This document shows positions 7,825-17,129 of a stretch of DNA of 52,807 nucleotides, piece by piece (position 1 is the stretch's first letter; every line of letters begins with the position of its first letter). The DNA is taken from assembly GCA_937900135.1 (NCBI GenBank), contig CALCDJ010000017.1, forward strand, positions 1 to 52,807, read 5' to 3'. The DNA comes from an uncultured Blautia sp. GTDB lineage: Bacteria; Bacillota; Clostridia; Lachnospirales; Lachnospiraceae. A program made the translations under genes and the position numbers. Below the pieces are notes generated by a model that had not been told where the DNA came from, ran no database searches, and saw nothing but the letters and a program-made list of their open reading frames with translations.

Positions 7825-8715
7825 ATGAAAGCAAAAAAGAAAGATTATGTGATAGGGATCTGCTTTCTGCTGCCGGCAGTGGCATTGATCGTATGTTTTA
7901 TTATTTATCCTGTATTGGATGCGGCATTTCTGTCTTTCCATTCCTGGAAAGGAATTTTCGGACAGCCCAAGACATGGGTGGGACTGGATAACTACAAAGG
8001 AGTATTGGGAAGTAAGATCTTTTGGGATTCCATGCTGAATTCTTTTTGGTTTATTGTAGGAAGCTTCCTGGTATTGATGCCATTGTCTTTTTGCCTGGCA
8101 CTTTTGATTACATCAAAACTGAAATTTACCAGATTTATGAAAACGGCATATTTTATGCCGGTGATCTTAGGTACTACGACAGTTGCTCTCATGTGGACTT
8201 ATATTTTAAATCCTGAATGGGGTGCAGTTGCTCAGATTTTAAGAGCGGTAGGACTGGAAAAATATGTGATAGACTGGCTGGCAACACCGACGGTAAACGT
8301 ATGGTGCGTGGTTCTTGTAAATGAATGGATGTATGCCGGTTACAATATGTTGATTTTTGCAGCAGGACTTGTAGCTATTCCTCAGGAACTGCATGAGGCA
8401 GCTTTGATTGATGGATGCAGCAGCTGGCAGAAGATCCGTTATGTGACGCTTCCTCTTTGTAAGAACTCATTTAAGATTTTCTCCGTTCTTGCAGTGACCG
8501 GATGTCTGAAGGTATTTGATATTGTATGGGCGATGACAAGAGGAGGCCCGGTAAATTCCAGTTCTACTCCGGCAATTATGCTTTATACACAGGCATTCCA
8601 GTATAAGTTATTTGGACGAAGCAGTGCGTATAGCATCATTCTTTTAACCTTTGGCGTTATTTTAAGTTTGGTTATGAATCGTGTATTCCGTCAGGAAGAC
8701 GATCTTTATGCATAG
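7825..8715 (+). CDS. Sugar ABC transporter permease, MalF/UgpA type (module A)
   Basis: The protein has 296 residues and about six membrane segments, starting with GICFLLPAVALIVCFIIYP. The ATPase-docking EAA loop is seen as ELHEAALIDGCSSWQKIRYVTLP. It forms the inner-membrane channel with the next permease. An AGGAGG site precedes the ATG. No ATPase gene is present in the module, so a shared MsmK/UgpC-like ATPase elsewhere is expected. Confidence 0.9.
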   Translation: MKAKKKDYVIGICFLLPAVALIVCFIIYPVLDAAFLSFHSWKGIFGQPKTWVGLDNYKGVLGSKIFWDSMLNSFWFIVGSFLVLMPLSFCLALLITSKLKFTRFMKTAYFMPVILGTTTVALMWTYILNPEWGAVAQILRAVGLEKYVIDWLATPTVNVWCVVLVNEWMYAGYNMLIFAAGLVAIPQELHEAALIDGCSSWQKIRYVTLPLCKNSFKIFSVLAVTGCLKVFDIVWAMTRGGPVNSSSTPAIMLYTQAFQYKLFGRSSAYSIILLTFGVILSLVMNRVFRQEDDLYA

Positions 8716-8730
8716 GAGGTGACAAACACA

Positions 8731-9555
8731 ATGAAAAGAAAAGCGGTACATACAGTATTATATACGTTGGCATTTTTATGGTGTGTGATCACAATTTTGC
8801 CATTGGTAATTACTCTGATGTCTTCATTTAAAAACAACAATGAAATTTATTTAGGATTGTTTAACCTTCCTGAAGTATGGAGAGTTTCCAATTATTCCAA
8901 TGCTGTGGAAACAGCCAATGCTTTAACTGCTGTGTTTAATTCCCTGTTTATGGCGATTACTACCACGATTATGGTAACCGTGATTGGAATGATGGCATCC
9001 TACGTATTGTCAAGAAAAAAACTGTTTTTTGTAAAACCATTGACCATTTTCTTTATGGTAGGAGTTATGGTACCGGTTCACTGTACTCTGATTCCCATTT
9101 CTAATATTGCAAGTGCGATGCATGCGAAAGATCAGTATTGGTTTCTTCTGCTGATTTATACAACATTTAATCTGGCTCAGGCAATTTTCCTGTACACGGG
9201 ATTTATGAATGGAATTGACAAAGGACTGGACGAAGCTGCAATTATTGATGGATGTGGAGACATTAAACTTTTGACTCAGATTTTACTTCCAATCTGTAAA
9301 CCAATTATTGCAACAGAAGCAATCTTTGTATTTATTTATGGTTACAGCGAACTGATCTTTTCTCTCACTTTGATTACCAGCAATGCCAAATATACCGTTT
9401 CCAGAGCTATGCTTAATTTTACAGGAAATCATACCATTGATCTGGGCGCACAGTTTGCGTTTGTAATTATGGCAATGATTCCTACGATTCTGATTTATCT
9501 GTTTTTCCATGAAAAAGTGGAGGCAGGTATGCTGGCAGGAGCAGTAAAAGGTTAA
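8731..9555 (+). CDS. Sugar ABC transporter permease, MalG type (module A)
   Basis: The start is taken at ATG 8731, placed correctly after AGGAGGTG at 8714, and gives 274 residues. A GTG at 8719 lies inside that ribosome site. The protein shows six membrane segments and the EAA loop (GLDEAAIIDGCGDIKLLTQILLP), and ends with the usual AGAVKG. It is the partner of the preceding permease. Length is normal for MalG-type subunits, in contrast to the enlarged one in module B. Confidence 0.9.
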   Translation: MKRKAVHTVLYTLAFLWCVITILPLVITLMSSFKNNNEIYLGLFNLPEVWRVSNYSNAVETANALTAVFNSLFMAITTTIMVTVIGMMASYVLSRKKLFFVKPLTIFFMVGVMVPVHCTLIPISNIASAMHAKDQYWFLLLIYTTFNLAQAIFLYTGFMNGIDKGLDEAAIIDGCGDIKLLTQILLPICKPIIATEAIFVFIYGYSELIFSLTLITSNAKYTVSRAMLNFTGNHTIDLGAQFAFVIMAMIPTILIYLFFHEKVEAGMLAGAVKG

Positions 9556-9661
9556 AAAAATACTCCAATTCCAAAGATTTTATGTATAATAAAGATAACA
9601 CTTCATGTAGTTCAGGAAGAAACAGTTATGGAAGATAAAAATAAGAGGATTGGAGAAAAAT

Positions 9662-10654
9662 ATGGCAGTAACGATTAAAGATGTGGCAAAGGATACCAAC
9701 CTGGCAATTTCCACAATATCTAAGTATATGAATGGAGGTAACGTACGTCCGGAAAATCGAAAACTGATCGAAGAATCGATTATGCGTCTGGGATACAGTC
9801 CCAATCACCTTGCAAGGGGACTTCGTACTTCAAGAAGCTATACGTATGGTTTCCTTCTGCCATCTCTGGAGGGCGGAAATTCAGGACGCCTTGTCTCCTG
9901 TATGGAGCAGGAAACAAGAAAACGGAATTGTTTTTTAACCATTTGTTGTCACCAGAATTCATCAGAACTGGCAAAAGAGTACATAGAATTTCTTGTGGAA
10001 AAAGGTGTAGATGGAATTGTAGTAGGACCGGTCAAGACAGAAGAAAACTATCTGCAGGCAGCGCAGGAGGCAGGCATTCCTCTGGTAATCTTGGAGGATG
10101 TATATAACGATGAAAAGTATGATATCATTCAAGTGGACTGCGCGACTTCTTCCTACGAAATCGTGGAAAGCCTGATCAAAAAGGGCCATAAAAAAATAGC
10201 CATTATCAAAGGAACGGAAGGAATGACCACCGCCAAAGAACGTCTTAATGGTTATTTGAGAGTGATGGAAGATTATGGGATTCCTGTGGAACAGGAGTAT
10301 CTGATTGAAGGAGATTATGACTATCGTTCAGGCTATGAAGGCGTAAAAAAAATCTGGGCTTTGAAGGAACGGCCAACGGCTCTTTTTGTAACCAATTATC
10401 ATATGAGTATTGGCGCGTTGGTTGCAGCGAAGCATTTGAATATTCAGGTTCCGGAGGAGTTATCCATTGTCAGCTTCGATGATATGGATTTATCAGCATT
10501 GGCTGACTTCAAGATTACCACCGTACGCCAGCCTATGGAAGAAATCATGCATGAGGCATGTGCTCTGATTGAAAAAAGAATTCAGGGAGATTATGAAAAT
10601 TTTCCTGAGAAGAAGAGAATTAAGGCAAAAGTAATCTATCGGGATTTTCATTGA
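9662..10654 (+). CDS. LacI family transcriptional regulator (module A, second)
   Basis: The start is ATG 9662, after a GGAG at 9652; a TTG at 9650 would only add MEKN. The 330 residues open with VTIKDVAKDTNLAISTISKY and continue into a ligand-binding core (GVDGIVVGPV; AIIKGTEGMTTAKERLNGY; ELSIVSFDDMDLSALADF). It lies between the permeases and the glycosidases, with a TATAAT box at 9585-9590 upstream, so it may have its own promoter. Two LacI proteins in one module suggest separate control of uptake and hydrolysis, or two inducers. Confidence 0.9.
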   Translation: MAVTIKDVAKDTNLAISTISKYMNGGNVRPENRKLIEESIMRLGYSPNHLARGLRTSRSYTYGFLLPSLEGGNSGRLVSCMEQETRKRNCFLTICCHQNSSELAKEYIEFLVEKGVDGIVVGPVKTEENYLQAAQEAGIPLVILEDVYNDEKYDIIQVDCATSSYEIVESLIKKGHKKIAIIKGTEGMTTAKERLNGYLRVMEDYGIPVEQEYLIEGDYDYRSGYEGVKKIWALKERPTALFVTNYHMSIGALVAAKHLNIQVPEELSIVSFDDMDLSALADFKITTVRQPMEEIMHEACALIEKRIQGDYENFPEKKRIKAKVIYRDFH

Positions 10655-10683
10655 TATACGGAAATCCCGGACGGGAGGAACAT

Positions 10684-12765
10684 ATGTCAGAAAAATATAA
10701 AAAAACCTATCGGGGATATCTTATTGATAATCATGCCCCGGATGCACCCATTGTTACTCTGGAACATTTGAATCCGGAAGAATATGAACAATTTTTCAAA
10801 GAGGCAAATATTAACCATTTAATGTTGTACTGTAAGGATCATTGGGGAAACAGTTATTATGATACCAAAATTGGAAAAATGCATAATGGTCTGAAAGAGG
10901 ACTGGATTGGAAAGCTGGTTCCCATTTTAAGAAAACATAATATAGAATTTAATGCCTATTACTGTTTTGAATATGACCAATACGCACCCACAGCACATCC
11001 AGAATGGGGCACTGTAAAAAAAGATGGAAGTCCTCTGGTATGTGGAGATGGAAAACCAGATGCAACAGCAAGGTGGGGAATCCCCTGTTATGAGACCGGG
11101 TATCGCGCTTATATCATGGGACAGCTGAAGGAGATTATTTCTCAATATCATCCAGACAGCTTGTTTATTGATATTTTTGGAAAATCTCTGTGTTATTGCG
11201 AAACCTGTCAGAGAGAATTTGAAGAACGCTATGGCTACCAGCTTCCTTATAAGGAACAGGATATGATTCTTCACAATAAGGAACTTGTGGAATTTATGGA
11301 TAAACAGGCAGAAGATATGCTGGATGAAGTTAAAGCGCAACTAAAGGAAATAGATCCTTCTTTGGCCATTACAGTAAACTTTTCAGCTCATTATCCCAAA
11401 GAAATCCGGGATAAACTGGATTATTTATTCACAGAACCGTGGGCTGGGAACTGGCTTTCCGGAGCTTATGCAAGAGATACCTCCGGTGGCAAATATCCTC
11501 AGCTTGGTCCGGGAGACGTATCACAGGTTTATAATTATAAGGAAGATGAAATTTATGAACTGGCTGCGGCAGAAATTGCAGCCCAGGGTTGTCGTGTTTT
11601 TATGTACAGTGAACCTATGCATTATGACGGAACACTGGATCATACAGAAAGCAAAAAGATTGGTAAGGCTTATCGCCAGGTAGAGAAATACGAAGAATAT
11701 CTGGAAGACAGGGAGATTGTAGCAGATATTGGAATCATACAGAGTGATATTGCAGATTCTCTGATTGTAACCCATCCTGTGGTCGCACGTTCTGTGGGAA
11801 GAGCCCTGGAAGGAGGGCAGCACAGAAAAGCGCTTTTGGGAGCCATGAAAATGTGCGAGTATTCCAAATATACATGGCGTGTAGTGCCGGAACTGGAGCT
11901 CACTCCGGAAAAATTAAAGAGGTTTAAAATGATTCTTCTTCCCAACCTCTTTTATGTAACGGAAGAACTGAAAGAAATGTTAAACGCTTATGTGGAAGAA
12001 GGCGGCTGTCTTCTGATTTCCGGTGAGACAGGGATGTACGATGCAGAGGGAAAACTTCAGGATGAGTTTACACTTGGGGAGCTTTCCGGCTGTCATTTGA
12101 TAAAAAAGAACGAGACCTATAAACGAAATGTATGGAGCGCATATGTAGAGCGGAAGGAAGACAAAATCTGGGAATACTGCGAGCCTACCACACCGCCGGT
12201 ATGGGAGTATACGGTAGAAACCTTACCTCGGGGAGGTCAGGTTCTGGGAACATTTGCTTACCCTGCTACAGAACTCACAGATACCAGCTGGGTAAACTGG
12301 GGATATCCTCTTCCGGGAAAAGGAACAGATATACCTGCAATATATCGAAATCAAAAAGGAAAGGGATGTGTGTATCACTTCTGTTTTGGATTTTTTGCCA
12401 TGGAAACTGAGAAGATACTGTGGGGAAAGAAATTATTCCTTGGAATCTGCCAGCAGCAGATACAGCCATCTGTTTATCTGGAAACAGATATCAGGAACAT
12501 CCTGGAGTATACCTGTTATGAGAGAAACCAGGGAAAAGAGTTGATTCTCCATGAGTTATCAAGAATGGCAGCTCTGGCAGAGGGAGATACTGTGCCCGTA
12601 GAAGGGGGAACCTTAAGGCTGAAGCTTCCTGGAAAATCAGTAGAAGAAATTCGGATGGTTTATCCGGAAAACAAAAAAATGGAATTCCATACAGAGGGGG
12701 ATGAAATTATTTGTCCGTTGGATGCATTACGCATTCATGGGATGTATCAGGTGATTATGAAATAA
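10684..12765 (+). CDS. Putative glycosidase: TIM barrel plus Beta-gal-trimerisation-like domain
   Basis: The start is ATG 10684 after GGGAGG; a TTG at 10651 overlaps the preceding stop. The 693-residue product has no signal peptide. Its first half resembles the Hypothetical-glycosyl-hydrolase-6 type of TIM barrel. The telling signature is FIDIFGKSLCYCETCQ near residues 161-176, with clustered cysteines at about 170, 172 and 175. Residues about 345-480 (PELELTPEKLKRFKMILLP; EGGCLLISGETG) look like the amidotransferase-fold trimerisation domain of GH42-type enzymes. The C-terminal part is beta-rich. Such proteins are often named alpha-L-fucosidase or beta-galactosidase-like, but specificity is not established. 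It is probably cytoplasmic and acts on the sugar imported by module A. Confidence 0.7.
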   Translation: MSEKYKKTYRGYLIDNHAPDAPIVTLEHLNPEEYEQFFKEANINHLMLYCKDHWGNSYYDTKIGKMHNGLKEDWIGKLVPILRKHNIEFNAYYCFEYDQYAPTAHPEWGTVKKDGSPLVCGDGKPDATARWGIPCYETGYRAYIMGQLKEIISQYHPDSLFIDIFGKSLCYCETCQREFEERYGYQLPYKEQDMILHNKELVEFMDKQAEDMLDEVKAQLKEIDPSLAITVNFSAHYPKEIRDKLDYLFTEPWAGNWLSGAYARDTSGGKYPQLGPGDVSQVYNYKEDEIYELAAAEIAAQGCRVFMYSEPMHYDGTLDHTESKKIGKAYRQVEKYEEYLEDREIVADIGIIQSDIADSLIVTHPVVARSVGRALEGGQHRKALLGAMKMCEYSKYTWRVVPELELTPEKLKRFKMILLPNLFYVTEELKEMLNAYVEEGGCLLISGETGMYDAEGKLQDEFTLGELSGCHLIKKNETYKRNVWSAYVERKEDKIWEYCEPTTPPVWEYTVETLPRGGQVLGTFAYPATELTDTSWVNWGYPLPGKGTDIPAIYRNQKGKGCVYHFCFGFFAMETEKILWGKKLFLGICQQQIQPSVYLETDIRNILEYTCYERNQGKELILHELSRMAALAEGDTVPVEGGTLRLKLPGKSVEEIRMVYPENKKMEFHTEGDEIICPLDALRIHGMYQVIMK

Positions 12766-12788
12766 AAAAATCAAAACTCATAAATCTA

Positions 12789-12817
12789 TTGCTTTTCCCG
12801 GTCTTATTTCGTATTAT
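12789..12817 (+). promoter_or_regulatory. Promoter of the GH95 gene
   Basis: A -35 TTGCTT (12789-12794) and a -10 TATTAT (12812-12817) are 17 bp apart. AAACGAT follows directly and recurs in the 6295 promoter spacer, so the same LacI regulators could act here. Confidence 0.65.
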
Positions 12818-12853
12818 AAACGATAGTAAACTCAAACGTATGGAGGAAATAAA

Positions 12854-15406
12854 ATGAACAAAACCGGAAATGATAATCTTCTCAGGCTTTGGTACGATAA
12901 ACCGGCGACTGACTGGCAGACAGAGGCCCTAGCGATTGGAAACGGATATATGGGCGCGCTGGTATTCGGCGGCGTAGAAAAAGACAAGATCCATCTGAAC
13001 GAAAAAACAGTATGGAATGGAGGCCCTTCTAAGGGAACCGATTATAAATATGGAATCACAAATCCCATTGCGACAGAAGAAGATTTAGAGTCTATCCGCA
13101 AAGATTTAACAGCAATCCGTAAAAAACTGGATGATAAATCGGAGCATGTCTTTGGATTTCCTGGTGATTCTTATCAGGCATATGGAACAGACACCAAGGG
13201 AGAACCTATGGACTGGCTGAATAAGCTGATGGGTGATCTCACCGGTTATGAAGACCCTCAGGATTATGCAAATCTTTATCTTGCTATGGAAGAAGTGGAA
13301 GAAGATCAGGCAGAAAATTATGTCCGCGATCTGGATCTTCGTACTGCTCTGGCAACAGAAAGCTATGATTATAAGGGTGTGCATTATACAAGAGAGTATT
13401 TTAACAGTTATCCGGACAATGTGCTGGCAGCGCGCTTAAGCGCAGACCGGAAGGGAAGCATTTCCGTTATCGTAAGTCTTGAGGATTGTACCGGGGGAGA
13501 AGAGTTGGTTCATGAAGTGAACGGTGCGCTTCTCACCATGAAAAATACGCTGAAAAGTAATGGACTGAAAACAGAGGCCCAGGTGAAGGTTATTCCAGAA
13601 GGAGGAACAATGGAAACAGACGGTTCTTCCATCAGGGTAAAAGGAGCAGACACTGTAACAGTGATTCTTGCCTGCGGAACTGACTATAAAATGGAACTTC
13701 CTTCTTTCCGTGGAGAAGACCCTCATGAAGCCATCTGTAATCGGATAGAAGCTGCTTCCTCAAAAGGTTATGAAGCTTTAAAAGAAGCACATATAAAAGA
13801 CCATTCTTCTTTATTCTCCCGTATGGAGCTGAGTTTTGAGGAAGAAATTCCACAGATTCCCACAAATGAACTTCTCAAAAAATATCGCAATCTGGTGGAA
13901 AAAAATGGCGGAGAGCTTCCCACTGAAAAAGAACAGAGAGCCATGGAGGTAATCTGTTATCAGTTTGGACGTTACCTGACCATTGCCGGTTCCAGAGAAG
14001 GGGCGCTTCCTACCAACCTTCAGGGTGTGTGGGGAGAAGAACATTTTGAATGGGGTGGAGATTACCATTTTAATATCAATGTGCAGATGAATTACTGGCC
14101 GACCATGGCAAGTAATCTTGGAGAGTGCCTGCTCCCATACCAGGATTATCTGGACGTACTCCGAGAGGCAGGCCGTGAGGCAGCCGCAGCCGCTTTTGGT
14201 ATCAAGAGCGAAAACGGAGAAGAGAATGGATGGCTGGTGGGATGTTTCAGTACCCCGTATATGTTTGTTACCATGGGACAGAAGAACAATGCAGCAGGAT
14301 GGAATCCCATCGGTTCTGCATGGGCGCTTCTGGATTCTTATGAATACTATCTTTATACGGAAGACAAAGAATTTTTGAAACGTCTGTATCCGTCTCTGAA
14401 AGAAGTGGCGAACTTCTGGAACAAAGCGCTTTACTGGAGTGAGTATCAGAACCGTTATGTATCCGGACCTTCCTATTCGCCGGAAAACGGTCCTGTGACC
14501 AATGGCGCATCTTATGACCAGCAGTTCATCTGGCAGCATTTTGAAAATACCATTCAGGCAGCAGAAATTCTTGGTGTGGATGAGGATTTGATTCCTCAGT
14601 GGAGAGAAAAACAGTCTAAACTGAACCCGGTTCTTGTGGGAGCAGATGGACAGGTGAAAGAATGGTTTGAGGAAACCCATATTGGGAAAGCACAGGCGGG
14701 AACACTGCCGGAAATCGATATTCCACAGTGGAGACAGAGCCTTGGTGCAGAGTGCGATGGACAGCAGCCGCCGCATCGTCACCTTTCCCATTTGATGGCG
14801 CTTTATCCATGTAACATGATCAGCAAGGATGCGCCGGAATTTATGGATGCAGCCATGGTTTCTCTGAATGAGCGTGGTCTGGATGCAACAGGATGGTCCA
14901 AGGCGCATAAACTGAATCTCTGGGCGCGTACCGGTCATGCAGCAGAAGCTTTCCAGTTGGTACAGTCTGCGGTAGGCGGCGGAAACTCCGGTTTCCTTAC
15001 CAACCTGTTTTCTTCTCACGGCGGTGGAGAAAACTATAAAGAGTACCCGATCTTCCAGATCGACGGAAACTTTGGCTATACAGCAGGAGTAAATGAGATG
15101 CTGCTTCAGAGCCAGCTTGGCTATATCCAGTTTTTACCGGCTCTTCCAGAGCAGTGGAAAAACGGTTATGTAAATGGAATCGTTGCCCGTGGAAACTTTG
15201 AGATTGATATGAAGTGGAGCGAAGGAGTGGCAGATTCCTTTGTTGTCAGATCCAGAAATGGAAATCTGTTTACCGGTGAATACAAAAATATTTCTGCATA
15301 TCATGTAACAGATTCTAAAGGAAACAAAATAGAAGTGGAAGTTGTGGGAAAAGATAAGATTGCTTTTGAAACAAAGGTAGGAGAAGTTTATACCATTGCA
15401 AGATAG
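12854..15406 (+). CDS. GH95 alpha-L-fucosidase
   Basis: The 850 residues match GH95, inverting enzymes that release alpha-1,2-linked L-fucose; some members act on L-galactose. The N-terminal sandwich starts LWYDKPATDWQTEALAIGNG and has the family's LNEKTVWNGGP. The barrel shows NINVQMNYW (Asn407, Asn409), SPENG with the presumed general acid Glu544, HRHLSHLMALYP, and DGNFG (Asp737). By position these correspond to the catalytic Asn/Asn/Glu/Asp set known for the Bifidobacterium AfcA enzyme. There is no signal peptide, so it is cytoplasmic and needs imported substrate. It has its own promoter and a strong terminator downstream. Confidence 0.92.
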   Translation: MNKTGNDNLLRLWYDKPATDWQTEALAIGNGYMGALVFGGVEKDKIHLNEKTVWNGGPSKGTDYKYGITNPIATEEDLESIRKDLTAIRKKLDDKSEHVFGFPGDSYQAYGTDTKGEPMDWLNKLMGDLTGYEDPQDYANLYLAMEEVEEDQAENYVRDLDLRTALATESYDYKGVHYTREYFNSYPDNVLAARLSADRKGSISVIVSLEDCTGGEELVHEVNGALLTMKNTLKSNGLKTEAQVKVIPEGGTMETDGSSIRVKGADTVTVILACGTDYKMELPSFRGEDPHEAICNRIEAASSKGYEALKEAHIKDHSSLFSRMELSFEEEIPQIPTNELLKKYRNLVEKNGGELPTEKEQRAMEVICYQFGRYLTIAGSREGALPTNLQGVWGEEHFEWGGDYHFNINVQMNYWPTMASNLGECLLPYQDYLDVLREAGREAAAAAFGIKSENGEENGWLVGCFSTPYMFVTMGQKNNAAGWNPIGSAWALLDSYEYYLYTEDKEFLKRLYPSLKEVANFWNKALYWSEYQNRYVSGPSYSPENGPVTNGASYDQQFIWQHFENTIQAAEILGVDEDLIPQWREKQSKLNPVLVGADGQVKEWFEETHIGKAQAGTLPEIDIPQWRQSLGAECDGQQPPHRHLSHLMALYPCNMISKDAPEFMDAAMVSLNERGLDATGWSKAHKLNLWARTGHAAEAFQLVQSAVGGGNSGFLTNLFSSHGGGENYKEYPIFQIDGNFGYTAGVNEMLLQSQLGYIQFLPALPEQWKNGYVNGIVARGNFEIDMKWSEGVADSFVVRSRNGNLFTGEYKNISAYHVTDSKGNKIEVEVVGKDKIAFETKVGEVYTIAR

Positions 15407-15423
15407 GATTGCTGCAAAAGGAA

Positions 15424-15458
15424 AAGGGGATGTCACAAAAAAGTGACATCCCCTTTTT
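15424..15458. terminator. Terminator between convergent GH95 and GH123-like genes
   Basis: AAGGGGATGTCAC (15424-15436) pairs perfectly with GTGACATCCCCTT (15443-15455) around an A-rich loop and is followed by Ts. The symmetric A/T flanks let it work in both directions. Confidence 0.9.
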
Positions 15459-15484
15459 ATGAGGTAAAGTTGATTAAGAAAGTG

Positions 15485-17119
15485 TCAGCATTCCAGTGAA
15501 GACAGCAAAGTTTCATACAGACTTTCCAAAAGAGCAGGGTCATTGCGGTAGGTATAATTATTCGTAAAAATTTTATTCAGAAGCTGGTCGTGCAGTTTTG
15601 GATTTTTATTCAGAAGGAGCTGGAACAAAGCTGCATCCTCTGCTCCACGGCGTTGAGCTTCCATACGCATTCCAAGCTCCGGACCATTTTCTCCCGGATA
15701 GACAAGAAAGGAATCTCCACAGGGGAAACTGGTTCCGATGCCGGTATTATTGGGACAGCTGGTGCATTCAAAAGGATTCATGTTTTCGGGAAACTGGTTA
15801 AAACCCCAGTGCAGAAAGCCCTGAATTCTGTTTTTAGAAAATCCCCAAAATAAGAGCCGCCCCTTTAAAAGATGGAAATCCAAAAATCGGTTCAGCCATT
15901 GGCCTTCCGGGCCACAGCACACATAATTCCATACAGTTTCTCCAAGAGCTGTCAGCTGGTCAAATTCCTCCTTTTTTCTTTCGTATCCGGCAGTTCCGGG
16001 AACCCAGATATCTATGGCGCCACGAAACTCTGCAGAATCCACAGCTTCTATGATTTTAACACCGGGAAGATATTTTCTCAGGATAGAAGCCGCAAGATAA
16101 TATTGCTTTTTTCTGGACTCCAGTGCGGCGGTGTCCCGGTAATGAATATCCGGTTCATCATGGATATGGAAAAGCACCTTTTGTTCCCAGCCGTGTCTGG
16201 AAAGGTAGGAAGCCAGGCTCTTCACAAAGTTTACAGTAACAGAATAACCTTCCAGAGTATCCACTGGTATCTCAGGCGCCATAGAGCAGGTAAAACGGTC
16301 TGTATACATGTCAGGTGCTCCGTCAGGAAGAAATCCTCTGCTTAAAAGAGTTCCAAGTTCCATATACTGCATTCCCTCCTGGAAAAAGAGTTCAATGAGG
16401 GGAGTCAGATATTCGAAATCAAAAGTGTAAGGTTCTCTCTTTTTGACGCAGCGGTTATCAAGCTGGATGAAAAAGATATTCTGGTGTATGCGTCTCATGG
16501 CACGAATGTATTTTTGAACCATGGAAAAATAAGCTTTGGTGCCTTTCTGCAAATGGTGAAAACGGCAGATGGCATCTTCGGAAAACCAGTTAGTTACTGG
16601 ATACTGGTCCATTGGAATCTCCACATCGTATACTTGGATGATCAGAGTACATTGATAAGTACCTTCTTTCATGTTCACACGAAGATGGGCAAGGTAGGTA
16701 TTTTTCTTTAACGGATGGGAAGGACTGAGGCAAATGTATGCAGCAGCAGTTCCGTTTTTGGGAGTGATCTGTCCGTCTGGCTTTTGTAAGAGACAGTCAT
16801 ACACATAAAATGGGGCAAGATGGCAGGCATAGGATGGCTTTTCCAAAGGTGGTTTCTCAAGCACCATGGCACCTCCCTGTTCTACCCCATCTCCAGTGTT
16901 GTATTCTACAGGAATTTCTTTCATTTCATACCATTCAGGAAGAAAATCAGGAGATTCCAGTGAAAAACGAACCTGTTCATCGTCTGTATGAATCATAAGC
17001 TGAAATCCTGGCATTCCGTTTTTTGCCATGACGAGCCGGAGGGAATCCGGAAGAGGACCACAAGGGCTGTCGGGAAAAAGAAATTCTTCTTTGGCAGTTA
17101 AGCATCCCTGAAATAACAT
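15485..17119 (-). CDS. DUF4091 / GH123-like glycoside hydrolase
   Basis: The 544-residue protein has an N-terminal beta region and a catalytic domain resembling DUF4091, the GH123 beta-N-acetylgalactosaminidase fold. The adjacent acid pair in HIHDEPD (Asp321-Glu322) fits the Asp-Glu pair used by GH123 in substrate-assisted catalysis. Also seen are EGMQYMELGTLLSRG and a C-terminal LLFWGFSKNRIQGFLHWGFN. There is no signal peptide, so it is cytoplasmic. It is the last gene of the minus-strand permease operon, 10 nt after the permease. A role in removing GalNAc from mucin-type or blood-group glycans is inferred; DUF4091 proteins are largely uncharacterised. Confidence 0.75.
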   Translation of the reverse strand: MLFQGCLTAKEEFLFPDSPCGPLPDSLRLVMAKNGMPGFQLMIHTDDEQVRFSLESPDFLPEWYEMKEIPVEYNTGDGVEQGGAMVLEKPPLEKPSYACHLAPFYVYDCLLQKPDGQITPKNGTAAAYICLSPSHPLKKNTYLAHLRVNMKEGTYQCTLIIQVYDVEIPMDQYPVTNWFSEDAICRFHHLQKGTKAYFSMVQKYIRAMRRIHQNIFFIQLDNRCVKKREPYTFDFEYLTPLIELFFQEGMQYMELGTLLSRGFLPDGAPDMYTDRFTCSMAPEIPVDTLEGYSVTVNFVKSLASYLSRHGWEQKVLFHIHDEPDIHYRDTAALESRKKQYYLAASILRKYLPGVKIIEAVDSAEFRGAIDIWVPGTAGYERKKEEFDQLTALGETVWNYVCCGPEGQWLNRFLDFHLLKGRLLFWGFSKNRIQGFLHWGFNQFPENMNPFECTSCPNNTGIGTSFPCGDSFLVYPGENGPELGMRMEAQRRGAEDAALFQLLLNKNPKLHDQLLNKIFTNNYTYRNDPALLESLYETLLSSLEC

Positions 17120-17129
17120 TATAATTTTT

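Noticed and set aside
14519..14560. GH95 segment W-Q-H-F where relatives may have W-E-L-F, suggesting loss of the catalytic acid
   Set aside because: Spacing from the asparagine pair and from DGNFG places the general acid in the intact SPENG motif (Glu544), so this is a normal sequence difference.
13811..15019. Open frame of 402 codons on the minus strand opposite the GH95 gene
   Set aside because: It lies wholly inside the strongly supported fucosidase gene, has no family motif or ribosome site, and is rich in residues typical of antisense frames (many His, Cys and Arg).
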